The notes under the pieces were generated by a model. That model was not told the DNA's origin. It did no database searches and saw nothing but the letters and a program-made list of their open reading frames with translations. DNA of 7,515 bases from DASQDN01 sp035630195 (GTDB taxonomy: Bacteria; Acidobacteriota; Terriglobia; Bryobacterales; Bryobacteraceae), in the NCBI GenBank assembly GCA_035630195.1, contig DASQLD010000679.1:1-7515 (forward strand). Direction: 5' to 3'. A program made the position numbers and the translations under genes. Of this stretch, positions 6,020 to 7,515 are shown piece after piece. Positions within the stretch are counted from its first letter, which is position 1. The number at the start of each line of letters is the position of its first letter.

Positions 6020-7515
6020 CTATTCGTATCGAAGAGCACGGATCGGATTGATTCGCGACGCCCGCATAGCAGGTAAGTACCCGGCAAGCGCAGCAATCGC
6101 GATCAAGATCAGAGTGGCTACGGCAACTGTCGTTGGATCGTTGGGCGTCAAGCCAAAGAGTTGCGTTTGAATGTAGCGCGTCAAGAGAATTGCAGCAATC
6201 ACTCCGATTCCGGAGCCCACGCCGACCAGAAGCAACACTTCTCGCATAACCATCCAGATGACGTCTCGGCGGAAGGCGCCCAACGCCATTCGAATCCCGA
6301 TCTCTCGTGTCCTGCGGGCAACGGTATATGCCATGACACCGTACAGTCCGACCATAGCTAGGACGGTTGCAACGATCCCGAAGACCGCAGAAAGCATCGC
6401 AATCATGCGTTCGGTCACCAGTGACCGATCAATCTGTTCGTTCATCGTTCGCAGATCATAGACGGGAAGTGTACCGTCCATTCCCTGGATAGTTCTACGA
6501 ACGCTTGCGAACATTTGAGATGGATCGAGATTCGTACGCAGATACACGTTCATCCCCGCCACGCCTCCGGCCTGCATCGCCGGCAGGAAGACCTGTTTCG
6601 GGATCTGCTCACGCAGCGTGCTGTACATCGAATTCTGAACAACACCGACAATTTCGATATCGGTCTTCGTACCGGGATTCCCTCCAAACCCGAAGCGTCT
6701 TCCGATGGCGCTTCCGTCGCCGAAGTAATAATGCGCAAATTTTTCATTCACGATGGCGTACTTCGGCGCTCCTTTCAGTTGCTTCTCGAGTTCTTCGAAG
6801 CGATCGCGGTCTGCCTGACGATTGAAGTCGAGCTTTTCGATAATCTCCTGCGGAACCATTTCGCGTTCGTCTGAGGGACGGAACTCACGACCCGCGACCA
6901 TCGGAATTCCAAGAGTGGCGAAGTAGTTCGGACCCACGACATTGACCCATGGCGACATGTCCTCGCCGTCCTTCGAACGATATCCTTCGACAGTAACGGT
7001 GCTGTCCGACCGGTCCCCATCGAGCAAACGTACGCGCCCGATCCCGACCGATTGCACACCGGGGAGTGTTTCCAGAGTCGACTGCAGATTCTTGTAGAAT
7101 TCGCGCGCTTTCACACGGTCATAGCCGTTCAGCACTGGGTTCATTGAAAACGTGATCAAGTTCGATGTCCGGAAGCCCGGGTTAAGAGTCTTCAAGTTTC
7201 GCAGACTACCGATGAACAGGCCGGCGCCGATGAGAAGCAGTAACGACAAAGTCACCTGCGCAACCACCAAACTCTTTCGAAAACGGATGGCGCCCTTACT
7301 AGTGACTGACCCCGCTTGATCTTTGAGTGTACTGGCTACATCGGCGCGTGTGCTTTGCATCGCCGGGACCAGGCCGAAGAGGACACCCGTCAGCATAGAG
7401 ACCAGAAGGGTAAACGCGAATACCCGAAGATCAGGCGTCGCTGCAATTGGCAATGGCGCCGCGCCTTGCGGCATGACACTCAATAGATACTTATCGAGCC
7501 ACACTGCAAGGAGCA
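6020..7515 (-). CDS. ADOP / MacB-FtsX-type ABC permease, C-terminal part (5' end beyond right edge)
   Basis: About 498 codons are visible, and the frame stays open to the window edge, so the start lies outside; a GTG at 7504 is internal. Numbered from 7504, residues 27-50 and 77-98 are membrane helices around the linker between two permease halves. Next comes a MacB-type periplasmic domain (about 105-360) with VNVVGPNYFATLGIPMVAGR and IGRRFGFGG. A final FtsX domain of three helices (about 365-475) contains YGVMAYTVARRTREIGIRMA and ends PAMRASRINPIRALRYE. A linker leading into a second periplasmic domain is typical of ADOP proteins, about 800 aa with duplicated MacB/FtsX units and no fused ATPase. 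These are often placed among efflux or lipoprotein-type ABC systems, but their substrates are mostly unknown. A charged insert at about 212-248 is unusual. The gene converges on the TSUP gene with one base between stops. Confidence 0.92.
   Translation of the reverse strand, partial: LLAVWLDKYLLSVMPQGAAPLPIAATPDLRVFAFTLLVSMLTGVLFGLVPAMQSTRADVASTLKDQAGSVTSKGAIRFRKSLVVAQVTLSLLLLIGAGLFIGSLRNLKTLNPGFRTSNLITFSMNPVLNGYDRVKAREFYKNLQSTLETLPGVQSVGIGRVRLLDGDRSDSTVTVEGYRSKDGEDMSPWVNVVGPNYFATLGIPMVAGREFRPSDEREMVPQEIIEKLDFNRQADRDRFEELEKQLKGAPKYAIVNEKFAHYYFGDGSAIGRRFGFGGNPGTKTDIEIVGVVQNSMYSTLREQIPKQVFLPAMQAGGVAGMNVYLRTNLDPSQMFASVRRTIQGMDGTLPVYDLRTMNEQIDRSLVTERMIAMLSAVFGIVATVLAMVGLYGVMAYTVARRTREIGIRMALGAFRRDVIWMVMREVLLLVGVGSGIGVIAAILLTRYIQTQLFGLTPNDPTTVAVATLILIAIAALAGYLPAMRASRINPIRALRYE

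Noticed and set aside
6010..6060. Terminator hairpin at the convergent junction (TTCG-TAT-CGAA)
   Set aside because: The 4-bp stem is too weak and is not followed by a T run on either strand.
6020..7515. ADOP permease as a complete or 5'-truncated gene starting at GTG 7504
   Set aside because: The frame continues without a stop to the window edge (Leu-Leu-Ala-Val-Trp), and the protein begins mid-linker between two permease halves. It is cut by the window and not shown to be broken.

Overview
This 7.5 kb window looks like a chromosomal segment of a moderately GC-rich bacterium, most likely an acidobacterium or relative. The best clue is the right-hand gene, a MacB/FtsX-type permease of the kind known as ADOP (acidobacterial duplicated orphan permease). 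Densely packed genes, a NarL-type two-component pair and a stand-alone DUF2156 protein fit this. The assignment is inferred from protein family character, not from a marker gene.

Layout from left to right. (1) Bases 1-1446, minus strand: a membrane sensor histidine kinase (459 aa) followed by the first 23 codons of its NarL/LuxR-type response regulator, which runs off the left edge. The regulator appears to start at a TTG overlapping the kinase stop. (2) Bases 1561-4112, minus strand: a two-gene unit with cystathionine beta-synthase first and cystathionine gamma-lyase/synthase-type enzyme second, 8 bp apart. Together they would run reverse transsulfuration (homocysteine + serine to cystathionine to cysteine). 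(3) Bases 4181-6018, plus strand, divergent from (2): a DUF2156 / lysyl-phosphatidylglycerol-synthase C-domain protein whose last 20 residues are encoded by a perfect 15-bp tandem repeat, overlapping by ATGA a TSUP (TauE/SafE) permease. (4) Bases 6020-7515, minus strand: the C-terminal part of an ADOP permease, cut by the right edge. Its stop lies one base from the TSUP stop.

Working model: the centre of the window is a small sulfur module. The transsulfuration operon and the transferase-permease pair share a 68-bp divergent promoter region, and TSUP permeases are known for exporting sulfite and organosulfonates. The functional link between the two arms is inference. The most distinctive sequence feature is the in-frame tandem repeat at the transferase-permease junction. 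I found no RNA genes, CRISPR arrays, insertion sequences or convincing terminators. No gene-free stretch exceeds about 115 bp.
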